A DNA stretch of 64,000 nt from Cryptomeria japonica (taxonomy: Eukaryota; Streptophyta; Pinopsida; Cupressales; Cupressaceae): contig NC_081411.1 of the NCBI RefSeq assembly GCF_030272615.1, positions 181,558,977 through 181,622,976 of the forward strand, read 5' to 3'. Positions 54,977 through 64,000 of this stretch are shown in pieces. Positions within the stretch are counted from its first letter, which is position 1. Every line of letters starts with the position of its first letter. The notes under the pieces are model-generated. The model saw only the letters and a list, made by a program, of their open reading frames with translations. It made no database searches and was not told where the DNA came from. The translations under genes were made by a program, and so were the position numbers.

Positions 54977-56110
54977 CTATGTGTAGAACCTGTGAAGGTG
55001 CATACTGTTGATAGGATCCTCCAAAGGTTCACCTTCTGTAGTTGAGAGCTGATATGCCCCAGATCCATAGGCTACTGTAACAATGTAAGGACCAAGCCAG
55101 TTTGGTTCAAACTTTCCCTTCTTCTCTCTGTCTTGTTGATTCTTGGGGTTTTCTCTGAGAACCAAGTCACCTACCTCAAATGTATGAGGCTTGACCTTGT
55201 GATTGTAGCTGCGATTCATTCGTTGTTGGTAAGCCTTGAGATGATTAAAAGCAGTTTGTCTCCGTTCATCCAGCAGTTCTAGTTCTTGTAAGCGAGAGAT
55301 CCTATAGTCTTCATCAGTGATGATGTTTTGCAAAGAGAACCGTAAAGAGGGTAACTCGACCTCGATAGGCAAGATGGCTTCAGCGCCATAGACAAGTGAG
55401 TAGGGTGTAGCTCCTGTAGGTGTGCGGACACTTGTGCAGTAGGCCCAAAGTGTAGGATTGAGTTGGATATGCCAATTACGGCCAGCGTCGTCGACTGTCT
55501 TCTTGAGGATTTTAAGGATTGTTTTATGAGATGCCTCAGCTTGGCCATTACCTTGAGGGTAATATGGTGTGGAGAAATGATGAGAAATATGGAAGCGGTC
55601 ACAGAGTTCACGAACATCCTGATTTTTGAAGGGACGCCCGTTATCAGTAATAATGGAATCAGGAATACCATATCGGCATATGATATAGTTAAGGATGAAG
55701 GTAGAAATCTATTTTCTAGTGACTTGTGTGAGAGGCATGGCTTCAATCCACTTTGTGAAATACTCTGTGGCTGTGATAATGAATTTATGACCATTAGAAG
55801 GAGGAGGGTGAATCTTGCCTATGAGATCGAGTCCCCACTGATAAAAGGGCCAAGGAGACGCAAGTGGTTGTAGTTCTTGTGCTCGTGCATGTATGAGGTC
55901 TCCATGAATTTGACATTGCTTACATTTGTTGACAAACCGATATGAGTCTTTTTCCATATTGGGCCAGTAATATCCAGTCCTGATGAGTTTCTTGGCCAAG
56001 GTAGGACCACTAGCATGCGGACCACATATCCCTTCATGCACTTCACGTAACGCAATCTGAGCATCGTCGCTTTCTAAACATCTAAGAAGAGTGCCATCTA
56101 GACCTCACCG
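54977..56110 (-). pseudogene. Integrase domain of GC polyprotein
   Basis: A zinc-binding region with HEGICG at the start and CKQCQIHGD, then the core with QWGLDLIGK (about 55830), ITDN (about 55645) and the GQAEASHK glutamate (about 55545). The C-terminal module FEVGDLVLRENP, WLGPYIV, YQLSTTEGEPL ends at HRFYT, with no chromodomain. Stops at 56105 and 55709. Confidence 0.8.
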
Positions 56111-56339
56111 GTATAGGATATCAGCTAAAATAACATATTGAGAGGATTGGCGAATGAAGGTGCGATGTTGATTATTTGATAGGCCAGGAGGTAAGGTATT
56201 GTCGCGAAGGTATGTGAAGATGGAACCATATAGTTGGGATTCGGGACCAACAACGCATATCATTTTAGTAGGAGTGATCTCATATGAAGGAACCAACAGG
56301 TTGTCCACCAAGAACTCATAGCATGTCTCATTTTGAGGT

Positions 56340-56765
56340 AGATCAATCAGTGAAGCAATTGTAGCCATGGCATCTGCAGCACGATTCTGCTCTCTTGGTA
56401 TCTACTCAAAATCTATCTTTGTGAAATGCTATTTCAAATCATCCACCATTTGCTTGTAAGGCATTAATTTTTCATCTTTTGTTTGGTAATCATCAGTTGC
56501 TTGACGGATGACAAGTTGGGAATCCCCGAAAACACGAAGTTCCTGGATCTTCCACTGAACTGCAATTCGTAATCCAGTTGTTAATGCCTCATATTCCGCT
56601 ATATTGTTAGTGCAAGGAAATGATAAGCGATATGATTTTGGTATAGAATCACCTTGAGGAGTTATAAAGAGAATACCAGCTCCTGCCCCATGCTGTGTGT
56701 ATGAGCCGTCAAAGTATAGTTGCCATGGCCTTGCATGTGATATTTTTAAAATGGATTCATCTGGA
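56340..56765 (-). pseudogene. Additional RNase H of the Tat type in GC polyprotein
   Basis: WQLYFDGSYTQHGAGAGILF, NNIAEYEALTTGL, LRVFGDSQLVIRQ and NRAADAMATIASL give the D-E-D-D pattern of an RNase H distinct from the first domain, located just before integrase. This dual RNase H order is an established feature of Tat-lineage elements. Two TAG stops (56429 and about 56405) separate the last motif. Confidence 0.8.
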
Positions 56766-56769
56766 AATT

Positions 56770-57300
56770 CTAAATTTAGAGGAACATCATCAATCATTGG
56801 GGCATCTGCTAATTGATCCGTGATGGCTTGTCCTTTTATTGCTTTTCTATCCACATACTCGATGTCGAATTCACTAAGGATCATTACCCACTTGGCTAGT
56901 CACCCAGTAAGTGTTGCTTTATTGAGAAGGTATTTCAATGGATCGATTCTTGCAATCAACTTAGTCTTATGAGTGAGCATGTAATGTCATAATTTCTGTG
57001 AAGCAAAGACCACAGTGAGACATGCACGCTCGATTGGTGTGTAGTTTAGCTCATATCCCACCAATGCGCGACTGATATAGTATACTACTTTTTCCTTGCC
57101 ATCAGCAATTTGTTGTGCTAGGAGTGCCTCCAGTGCGGTTGGAGTAGCTGATATGTATAGTAGCAAAGGCTGATCTGGAATAGGTGGCACCAAAACTGGC
57201 AGGTTCAAGAGATAATCTTTGAGCGTCTGAAAAGCTTGTTGACAGTTATCATCCCATTTGAACTTGATACTTTTATGTAGCAGGTGCTGGAAAGGTTTAC
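56770..57300 (-). pseudogene. First (Ty3-type) RNase H of GC polyprotein
   Basis: Sequence LLLYISATPTALEALLAQQI, VVYYISRALVGYELNYTPIE and the TKLIARIDPLKYLL region, followed by FDIEYVDRKAIKGQAI and DQLAD. Stops at 57329, 56987 and about 56900 interrupt it. It ends before the second RNase H at about 56760. Confidence 0.75.
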
Positions 57301-57328
57301 ACTTATCTGCAAGTTGTGCTATGAATCT

Positions 57329-58483
57329 TCATATAGACTGGAGTCTCCCTTGTAAGGATCGAAGTTGACTGATATTTCTAGGTGGCGGCATGTCCAAGAT
57401 AGCCTTGACTTTTGTTGGATCGGCTTCGATTCCTCTTTTAGACACAATGAATCCTAGGAGCTTCCCGGAGGTTACTCCAAAGACACATTTCTTGGGGTTT
57501 AATCTTACTTTGTATTTTTTCAACTGATCAAAGATGACTGAAAGTACGTCTAAATGTGTATCTCTATCTATTGATTTACCCAAGAGATCATCAACATAAT
57601 CTACCATAGTTATGTGCATGAGATCATGAAAGATAGTGGTCATTGCTCTTTGATATGTAGCACCAGCATTTTTTAGCCCAAAGGGCATGACATTCCAACA
57701 GAAAGTTCCCCGAGGACAAGTGAATGATGTTTTATGTTGATCCTCAGGTGCAATCCTGATTTGATTATAACCAGAAAATCCATCCATTAAAGATAACATT
57801 TCGTGACCTGTTGTGAGATCAACGATCAAGTCAATATTTGGTAATGGGAAGTCATCTTTTGGACAAGCTTTGTTGATGTCTTTGAAATCTGTACATATTC
57901 TGATGCTGCGATCTGGTTTACTGACAGGTACTAAATTGGAGATCCATTCGGGATAATCAATTGGGCATATGAATCCGACATCCAATAACTTCTCCAGCTC
58001 TGCTTTGACTAGTAATGCCACTTGTGGATGCATTTTTCTTAATTTCTGTTTCACTGGCTTTGCCCCCGGTTTGACTGTCAAATGATGCATTACCAAATCC
58101 GGATCTAGTCCAGGCATATCAGTGTATGACCATGCAAAGTTGATTTGTCGTTCCTTGAAGAAGCTTATGAATTTTGACCTTTCGGACTCTGTCAATGATT
58201 TAGCCAGGAATATGTTGTGTGGAACTTCTTTTGTACCAATGTTTGTTTTGATAGTCTCCTCTACCAACATGAATGACTTTTCCTCATACGAGGCTGGGAG
58301 AATGTCGAGCCTTCCATCTTTGGGTACCTCAGAGAGGTTTTCACCCTCAAATACGTCCTTTCTTTTTACTTTTTTGGGATCAGATAGCGCCACAGTGTGG
58401 TTTTTGCCATAAGACCCTTGATTTGTTCTTATTTTCACATTTTTGCGACTGGAAGGTCCGACACCCTCACCAAAATATGCCAT
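57329..58483 (-). pseudogene. Reverse transcriptase domain of GC polyprotein
   Basis: An open block of 384 codons plus the preceding stop at 58538. RT begins near KMHPQVALLVKAELEKLLD (about 58040), with CTDFKDINKACPKDDFPLP (about 57870), LMDGFSGYNQI, MPFGLKNAGATYQRAM and the catalytic box YVDD at about 57587-57598, all intact. It ends at a TGA at 57329 in the thumb (LQGRLQSI, then RFIAQLADKC). The block itself could encode a complete palm and fingers. Confidence 0.85.
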
Positions 58484-59084
58484 TTTGTTGAGTTCTATAG
58501 TGTATCCTGCTTTATGGTCCCCAGGGGGAAGATCATCTCATATGCCAAGATAGTCAATAACAGCTTCGTCATTTTGGAATGTGTCAAATTGTGCTGGTCC
58601 TTCGTAATCCCAGTCAATGAGTTGGTGGTGAACAAGGGGAAGGCCTTTAATGTTTTCAGAGTTTGTGGGGCTAAGAGTGAAGATGTGGTTATATTCGGGT
58701 ATGTTGAGGTAATTATTGAGGTCATCGATGGCACTCTCCTCATCAGTCTCGATCGCAAGCGAATCCAAATTGTCATCACTAGTAGCACATTCCAGGACAG
58801 GTGTTCTCATCCTATGTGATTTCAACCTAGAACCATGAGACAAAGACTGTGTGCAATCCTCTTGGGTTGTTTCTTGACCAACTCTAAATTTTTTGTAAAA
58901 TTCTTCTTCTTCTGTGGGTTCATCTGGCTCTCTGAATGTCTCGGTGAGCTCATAGTCACTAGAGGATTTGTCTGAACCCCATTCCCATTCATTGGAATCA
59001 GTGGAATAGCGATCCTCTTGTTGAACTTTGGCAACTTTGATTTGTGATGCCTTTTCTGTCCTATTAGTATGGATCTTGGAAGTC

Positions 59085-59245
59085 AGAAAACCAAGTCCCT
59101 TCGAGTGTTCCCTTTTTATAGTCAATTCAGGTTGTAAGGGCTCCATAAAACCTTCTTTGCGTAACCCAAGAGGGCTTTTTCCATCATACCCGAATTTTTG
59201 TAGAATCTTGAAGCCTTTTCCATATTTCTCAAAGGGTATATTGAT
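59085..59245 (-). other. G-patch-like segment between protease and RT
   Basis: Glycine-spaced sequence GKGFKILQKFGYDGKSPLGL then KEGFMEPLQP and SKGLGF fits the G-patch pattern of spaced glycines with aromatic residues. GA (22380-22560) and the left edge of G0 keep it. G-patch segments next to protease are known in some retroviruses; here assignment is by pattern only. Confidence 0.5.
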
Positions 59246-59559
59246 TTGATCTTGTGTGTCATCTTCAATGTCTTTGTAGAGCATTTTGTATAAATCTTCC
59301 TCTTCTAGTTCACCCCATCTTTGAAAGGTAGTAGGATCCCATCTGAATAGCATAATGGATATCTGCTTGTTAGGATGTGGCCTTCCATATTCTTTTGGAG
59401 AGCTCATGACTTTTCGTAAATACATGGTCTGATTTAAAGTGTATTCTCCCATGCCTTTGTCCTGAAATTCGCCTTTAAGTTCACCTTGTTTTGATGTCGA
59501 AGGTTTCAATGACTCAGGGTCAATGTATGCCGAAGAAGGAACAGCTTCACGATTACTGG

Positions 59560-60010
59560 GAATGATGGTCTCAGTATGTGATCTCAGGTTATTGCAATAT
59601 ATGAACGGATTAGGATCACCATTAACTGTTACCTCGACTCCATTATGAGGAAACTTAATGCATTGATGATATGTCGATGGGACTGCCCTCATTTCATGAA
59701 TCCAAGGACGTCCTAGAAATATATTATAAGTGAGATCTAGATCTAGGACCTGACAAACCACATCCTTTGTGACTAGCCCAATTCTTAGAGGTAAGGTGAC
59801 TGTTCCCTTGGATGAGCGCTCTTCATCATCATATGCCTTGATGGTGATTTGATTTGTTGAATTCACAACTTTATCAGAATATCCCAATTGTTTAATGGTG
59901 CTCAATGTACAAATGTTTAGACCAGCTCCTCCATCTATCAGGACTCGCTTTATTCGATGTTTGTGTATGAAGGCTTCAACATGTAATGGTGCATTATGTG
60001 GCTGACTTAC
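59560..60010 (-). pseudogene. Aspartic protease domain of GC polyprotein
   Basis: Active-site motif VLIDGGAGLNICT at about 59910-59950 (DGGA variant), followed by YNIFLGRPWIHEM near 59690-59740. The catalytic Asp is intact, in contrast to G0. It lies within an open block, so this domain is undamaged by eye. Confidence 0.75.
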
Positions 60011-60559
60011 GGAGGCATCATTGGCTTCTGTGAATGTAAGGGAATGTGGAATGGATAGGTATCCCACCATGGCTTGAAACTGGTCCATGTTCAGATCAGT
60101 AGGAATGGCGGTGTCTCTCAAGATTTTGTCAAGAATAGCTTTATGAGTGGGGGATATACGTAGGAGCTCAAGAATGGAAATAAGCGCAGGTGTCTTCCCT
60201 AATTGTTCTGCAAGGTCATACTCAGGATTGGTTGATGAAGAAGTGGTATTTTTTGTGGAGGCACCTGGCAACGTAATTTTACCTCGACGAGTTGTAACAT
60301 GACATTCAGAGGTATGTTCGGAAGAAGATCCAACACCTCTTAGGACAATCTTGGGTCTCTGAGGAGGATTCTCAGGATTTTTGTTCTTGATGGTAATAGT
60401 AGAGATATAATGGTCCATCGAGATGTGATTGATAGTTGAATCATAGTTGTAAGGTGCTCTAGTATAGTTGGCTTGATCATCTGTGACTTTGGCTTTTCCC
60501 TTGTCATGCTTTGGGAATGGTTCCTTAAACATCTCATGTTCTTGATTGGATGAGTGTCC

Positions 60560-62488
60560 CTCAATCTCAATGTCACCTCTATCAATGAGATCTTGCACAA
60601 TGTTCTTCAGTCGATGACAATTTCCTGTCTTATGACCCTTGCTTTTATGAAATTCACAATACTCATCATCATTCCACCAATTTGGTTTGACCTTTGGTTC
60701 ATATGGAGGAAAATCTGGAACCGTAATCACTTTGTTTGCCACAAGCTTTTTGAAGACTGACTCAAGTGGTTCTCCCAATGGGGTGTACTTCCTTCGTGGT
60801 CTAGAAGTTGTTTGAGTATTCACTTGATTGTTTGTAGAACTTGATCCCAAAAAGATGAATTTGGGTCGCACTGTATTGGCATCAACAACACCATCATTGA
60901 CTGTGTTTTTGTTTTTATTCCAAAATCTCGGCTTATCTTTTCTTTTAAAGTCATCTTTGTTTTCCTTGAATATCTTAATGACTCCTTGTTCAATTAGGAC
61001 CTTTTCTATTGCTAAGCCCTTTTCAATAACGTCCTTGAAGGTGGACAAACAAGCTTTCCTTAGATCATAGCCAATGTCCTTGTTAACGTTTTGTGTGAAC
61101 ATCTCTACCATTTGTTTTTGTGGAATTTCACAAGAGCATCTGCTGGCTAGATTTCTCCATCTTTGCAAGAATGATGCAAAAGACTCTCCCTCTTTTTGCT
61201 TAGTGTTGCATACAGTAGTGACTGACACATCTGCCTCTATATTGTAGGAGAAATGTTGAATAAATGCCTCTTCTAAGTCACCCCATGACTTAATACCAGG
61301 TGGGAGTTGGGAGAACCATTCCATAGTTTGATCGCCTAAGCTTTGTGGGAACAATCTCATCAAATATGTCTCTTCTGCCGCTACCTCAATGCAAGCTGTG
61401 AAAAATTGTCTTATGTGTGCCTTGGGGTCCCCTTTTCCTCTATACTTATCAAATTTAGGCGTCACAAAGTGTGCAGGAAATGGAGGCATTGGAATGCTCT
61501 TGTCAAATGGATAAGGACATATGTCTCTCATTGTGTACGTTGGCTTTGGTGTATTTATGTCCTCCATTTTCTTTTGTAAATCTCTGATTTGTTACTACAA
61601 ATTGCTCTTAGGTGGAGATCGACTTCTTGAACCATATCCCATGTTTGAGACACCAATTGGAGGAGGAGCATATTGCATATATGGATGATATTGATCATAC
61701 ACATGTTCATATGGAGGAGGTCTATATTGATGCGGCATATATGGAGCACTTGGTATAGCTTCATGTTGAGGAACCCCATATCTATTTTGCGCATGTATAC
61801 CATATTCTACAGGCATGTCATGTTCTATTGTGTTGCCCCCAAATTTGACATGGGGTTTCCTTGTGTCCAAATTTTGAGCATGCCTTTGAATGTCCAATTG
61901 TTTTGGTTGATCCATAGTTTGAGCATATCTATCTGCATAAGATTTCCATAATGGTCTTCGAAGGTAAGTATCATACGTTTGAGCATGTGTATGTGGGACT
62001 TCTGGTTTTTGAAGCAAAGCTGATGGTGATTCATGTACCATATGTGGTCCTCTATTTCCTCCACTATTAGGTCTCCTTTGATCCATGTTGGAGTGAGTTT
62101 GTTGCAAAGGTCAGTTTTCCATTATTTGAGACATGTCAAAATCATGAGGTATCTTGGCTCCACTTTGTGCCATCATGTGTAAGAAGTATTGTCTATCCCT
62201 CCTCATTATTTCTTCAACCAACCGATTGAAATGGGGATTCATAATGGATTCTTCCACATCTGCTGAATGTATTGAAAAGTTGTCCACATTGTCATTGTGT
62301 GTAGCATTGTTGTTTGTAGTGTCTGCGTTTTCCACATTTGGAATGTTCCTATAAACATCCATGTCAGGCAATGTAGTGTGATCAGTATTGAAAAATATAT
62401 CATTGTCATACTCATAAGAACTCATGTTTGCGGACTCTTGAGCCTCTTTAGTTTCTCTCCTAGATTTTTGAAGACGGGTTTCAACCAT
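60560..62488 (-). pseudogene. Gag domain of GC polyprotein
   Basis: Matrix-like N-terminus, a Gln/Pro/Tyr/His-rich stretch (61600-62100), then a capsid-type block: ICPYPFDKSIPMPPFP, GKGDPKAHIRQF, MEWFSQLPPG, HFSYNIEADVSV (61180-61560). The nucleocapsid has the variant knuckle CEFHKSKGHKTGNC (C-x2-H-x4-H-x4-C) at about 60615-60660, intact, a form I associate with Tat-lineage Gag. Two stops (62111 and 61595) lie in the N-terminal part. It would package the element RNA. Confidence 0.8.
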
Positions 62489-64000
62489 GAACTAGGTATT
62501 TGACCAAGATGTGAGAGACTAGATGAAAAATGGAAAGAGTATGGAAGACCAAGAGTTGAATGGAATGTAAATGAATCTGAGGTGTACTTGCAATGCCCAA
62601 AGTGTAAGACCAAGTATGTATGTAGTAGAGTAGGTGTGACTTCCAAAGAGAGGATAGTTTCTCTTGATGAGGTAAGTTGACCTTGACTCTAAGTAAGACC
62701 AAATGAGACCCAAAGGTAAGAAACCTTGATTAGGGACCACTTAGCAAAGTGTTGTTATACGTAGTGTGTTGACAAAGTATGATGAGGACAAGCAAGTGAC
62801 CTTTTGACTCAAGTTTAGACAAGTGTGAATGTAAAATGAGATGTGAAGCAATGATGGACTATGTGAGACCCAAAGATAGGTTGAATGCTAGATGAAACCT
62901 GAAGAAACAACCTAAGAAGCTCAAGTATTTCGAAACTGATTTCTTTTGTTTGCTGGACTGTGAAATTTTTCAATTCTGGACACAGACGCTTCTGTATATT
63001 TCACAGACGCGATTCCTAGACACATATGTGTCTCTGTTCGACACAGACGCTGCTAGACACACAGACACTATTATGCCCTTCACAGATGCGTTTAGATGAC
63101 GCAGATGCTGTTAAAACAGACACAGACGCATTTCTGTAAACTTTGTGCAATTTTTCTAATCTGTGAAGTCGTTTTGTTGTGACCAAATCTGACTGTTTGA
63201 CTGCTTTTCGTGACAAGAGGACACAATGTTGATGAGGACTCAATGTTTGCAAGTGTTTAGACTCCAAATGACTCCAAGAAAAGTGTGTTGTTTGATGTAA
63301 AATGTTTTGCATACACTTGAAGACACAAAAGACACAATGTTTTGTTGTTTGGTTTTGATTGTTTGAATGTTTAACATAAGTCAAGCATAATTCTTATGGC
63401 TGGCCAAGACAATAGTTGTTGATCCCACATAAGGTTTTACCCCCGAGGCCACGCTATTCAAAGCGGATACTTAGATGCTTGACCTCACTGGCTCCACCCT
63501 CGGCACTCACTTCTCGGGTCAGCCAAGCATCAGTCCCCATGAAAACTCCCCATGGCGAACTTTGTATCTCTACTAAGAACCGTATGTGTGTGGGCCGCTG
63601 CCAGAGGTCCGACCTCCTGCCCCAACAACTAGAAGGATTTGGGCTTCTAAAACAAAAAGGTGCTAGTAAGGGCATCCACTTGTGTGGCCATACATGTGGC
63701 ACTTTCAGCTCTGTAAATACAGAAGGCTCCCAGCCGGTAGGGGTTACGCCCTACAAATGATCAAATAAATTTGATCAAACGGGTTTATGGGGAGACATAG
63801 TGTCGGTATGAACTAATCAGCACACGTTATCCATAGTTTTCACTATGAATACATTTGATTATAGTGGTTCGGAAGAGGTGGGTTTTCCTCGCTACCACTT
63901 GGGTCGTTCTCTTCTCACTAGTAGTCCTAATGACCACACGGGAAGACAGGCCCTCTAAAGATTAAACAAAAAGAGCCTATTGCTCAAGACACAAAAGACA
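62489..64000 (-). other. GC leader (untranslated), continuing past the window
   Basis: No gene and no extra ORF of the type present in the other three gypsy copies. 63410-63990 resembles the shared leader block (tracts near 41600-41740 of GB, for example the phrase TTGATTATAGTGG). Nothing like a primer site is seen by 64000. Confidence 0.6.
62978..63130 (-). repeat. Short motif array (CACAGACGC type) in GC leader
   Basis: About eight motifs on the plus strand: GGACACAGACGCTTCTG, TTCACAGACGCGATTCC, CGACACAGACGCTGC, CTTCACAGATGCG and ACAGACACAGACGCATTTC. Spacing 15-35 bases. The motif is the reverse complement of the array at 50577-50830. Confidence 0.8.

Larger units (their letters stand above)
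54977..62488 (-). pseudogene. GC gag-pol polyprotein, one frame of about 2,500 codons interrupted by stops
   Basis: Start ATG 62486-62488 (MVETRLQKSRRETKE), end at HLHRFYT. Every open block (62488-62111, 62107-61595, 61567-58538, 58483-57329, 57208-56987, 56884-56429, 56368-56105, 56041-55709, 55372-54977) is in the same frame. Only stops separate them and I found no shift. Most stops (58538, 57329, 56987, about 56900, 56429, about 56405, 56105) are TGA or TAG where relatives indicate CGA or CAG. The one at 55709 replaces Glu and does not fit. It is the best preserved gypsy gene in the window and the reference for the others. Confidence 0.85.
49292..64000 (-). mobile_element. GC: Tat-like Ty3/gypsy element with antisense PMD gene, 5' end outside window
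   Basis: Right to left: leader (62489-64000), gag-protease-RT-RNase H-second RNase H-integrase in one frame (62488-54977), 3' region with the PMD gene on the opposite strand, polypurine tract and 3' LTR (49292-50050). The second RNase H between RNase H and integrase is a known hallmark of the Tat lineage. The leader still shows blocks shared with the other gypsy copies at 64000, so primer site and 5' LTR lie further right. Inserted in TO-2. Confidence 0.85.

Noticed and set aside
54977-62488. Endogenous pararetrovirus
   Set aside because: Integrase, LTR and polypurine tract are present and no coat or movement protein is visible, so it is a Ty3/gypsy element.
63416-63760. Plus-strand ORF of 114 codons in the GC leader
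   Set aside because: Antisense to a leader block shared among gypsy copies; no similarity to a protein is evident and it is not kept in GB or GA.

Overview
The window looks like intergenic DNA from a large-genome seed plant. It has nested Ty3/gypsy and Ty1/copia LTR retrotransposons, primer sites matching plant tRNA-Trp, tRNA-Lys and initiator tRNA-Met, and a plant mobile domain (PMD) gene. A gymnosperm is my guess, at low confidence. I see no host gene, functional RNA gene or CRISPR array. Almost every coding region is a retroelement gene broken by stops, shifts or deletions. No similarity search was possible, so identities are by eye.

Layout. (1) 1-7249, minus: 5' part of a Tat-like gypsy element, G0 (gag-protease, an extra ORF upstream of gag, leader, tRNA-Trp primer site, LTR). 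(2) 5461-36277, minus: a second Tat-like element, GA. Its 3' LTR is the same LTR that serves as G0's 5' LTR. GA carries three insertions: a solo LTR (10743-12143), a rearranged copia element with a truncated second copy (13520-20965), and a pol-less two-ORF LTR element called here TO-1 (27831-34501, TSD AGATA). (3) 36278-43336, minus: a third gypsy element, GB, with a 660-bp tandem duplication in integrase, a deletion removing protease and RT, and a tRNA-Lys primer site. (4) 43337-49291, plus: a second two-ORF element, TO-2, inserted in the 5' LTR of GB. (5) 49292-64000, minus: a fourth gypsy element, GC, inserted in TO-2. It keeps one 7.5-kb gag-pol frame broken by stops but, as far as I can follow, by no frameshift. 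Its 3' region carries an antisense PMD gene with a predicted phase-0 GT-AG intron.

How the parts work together. The gypsy elements have protease, RT, RNase H, a second RNase H of the type known in the Tat lineage, and integrase, so intact relatives would be autonomous. The copia element is a full gag-pol type, possibly Sirevirus-like. The TO elements have no RT, RNase H, integrase or protease. Instead they encode a coiled-coil protein with four CCHC knuckles (ORF1) and an unrecognised protein of about 1,150 residues (ORF2). Their primer site, polypurine tracts and U5 resemble those of the copia element, so I infer they are mobilised in trans by copia enzymes.

Most promising for follow-up: the TO elements, the antisense intron-bearing PMD gene, the 40-nt tRNA-Trp segment at the GA primer site, the extra ORF upstream of gag in three gypsy copies, and a covarying hairpin at the ends of copia-type LTRs.
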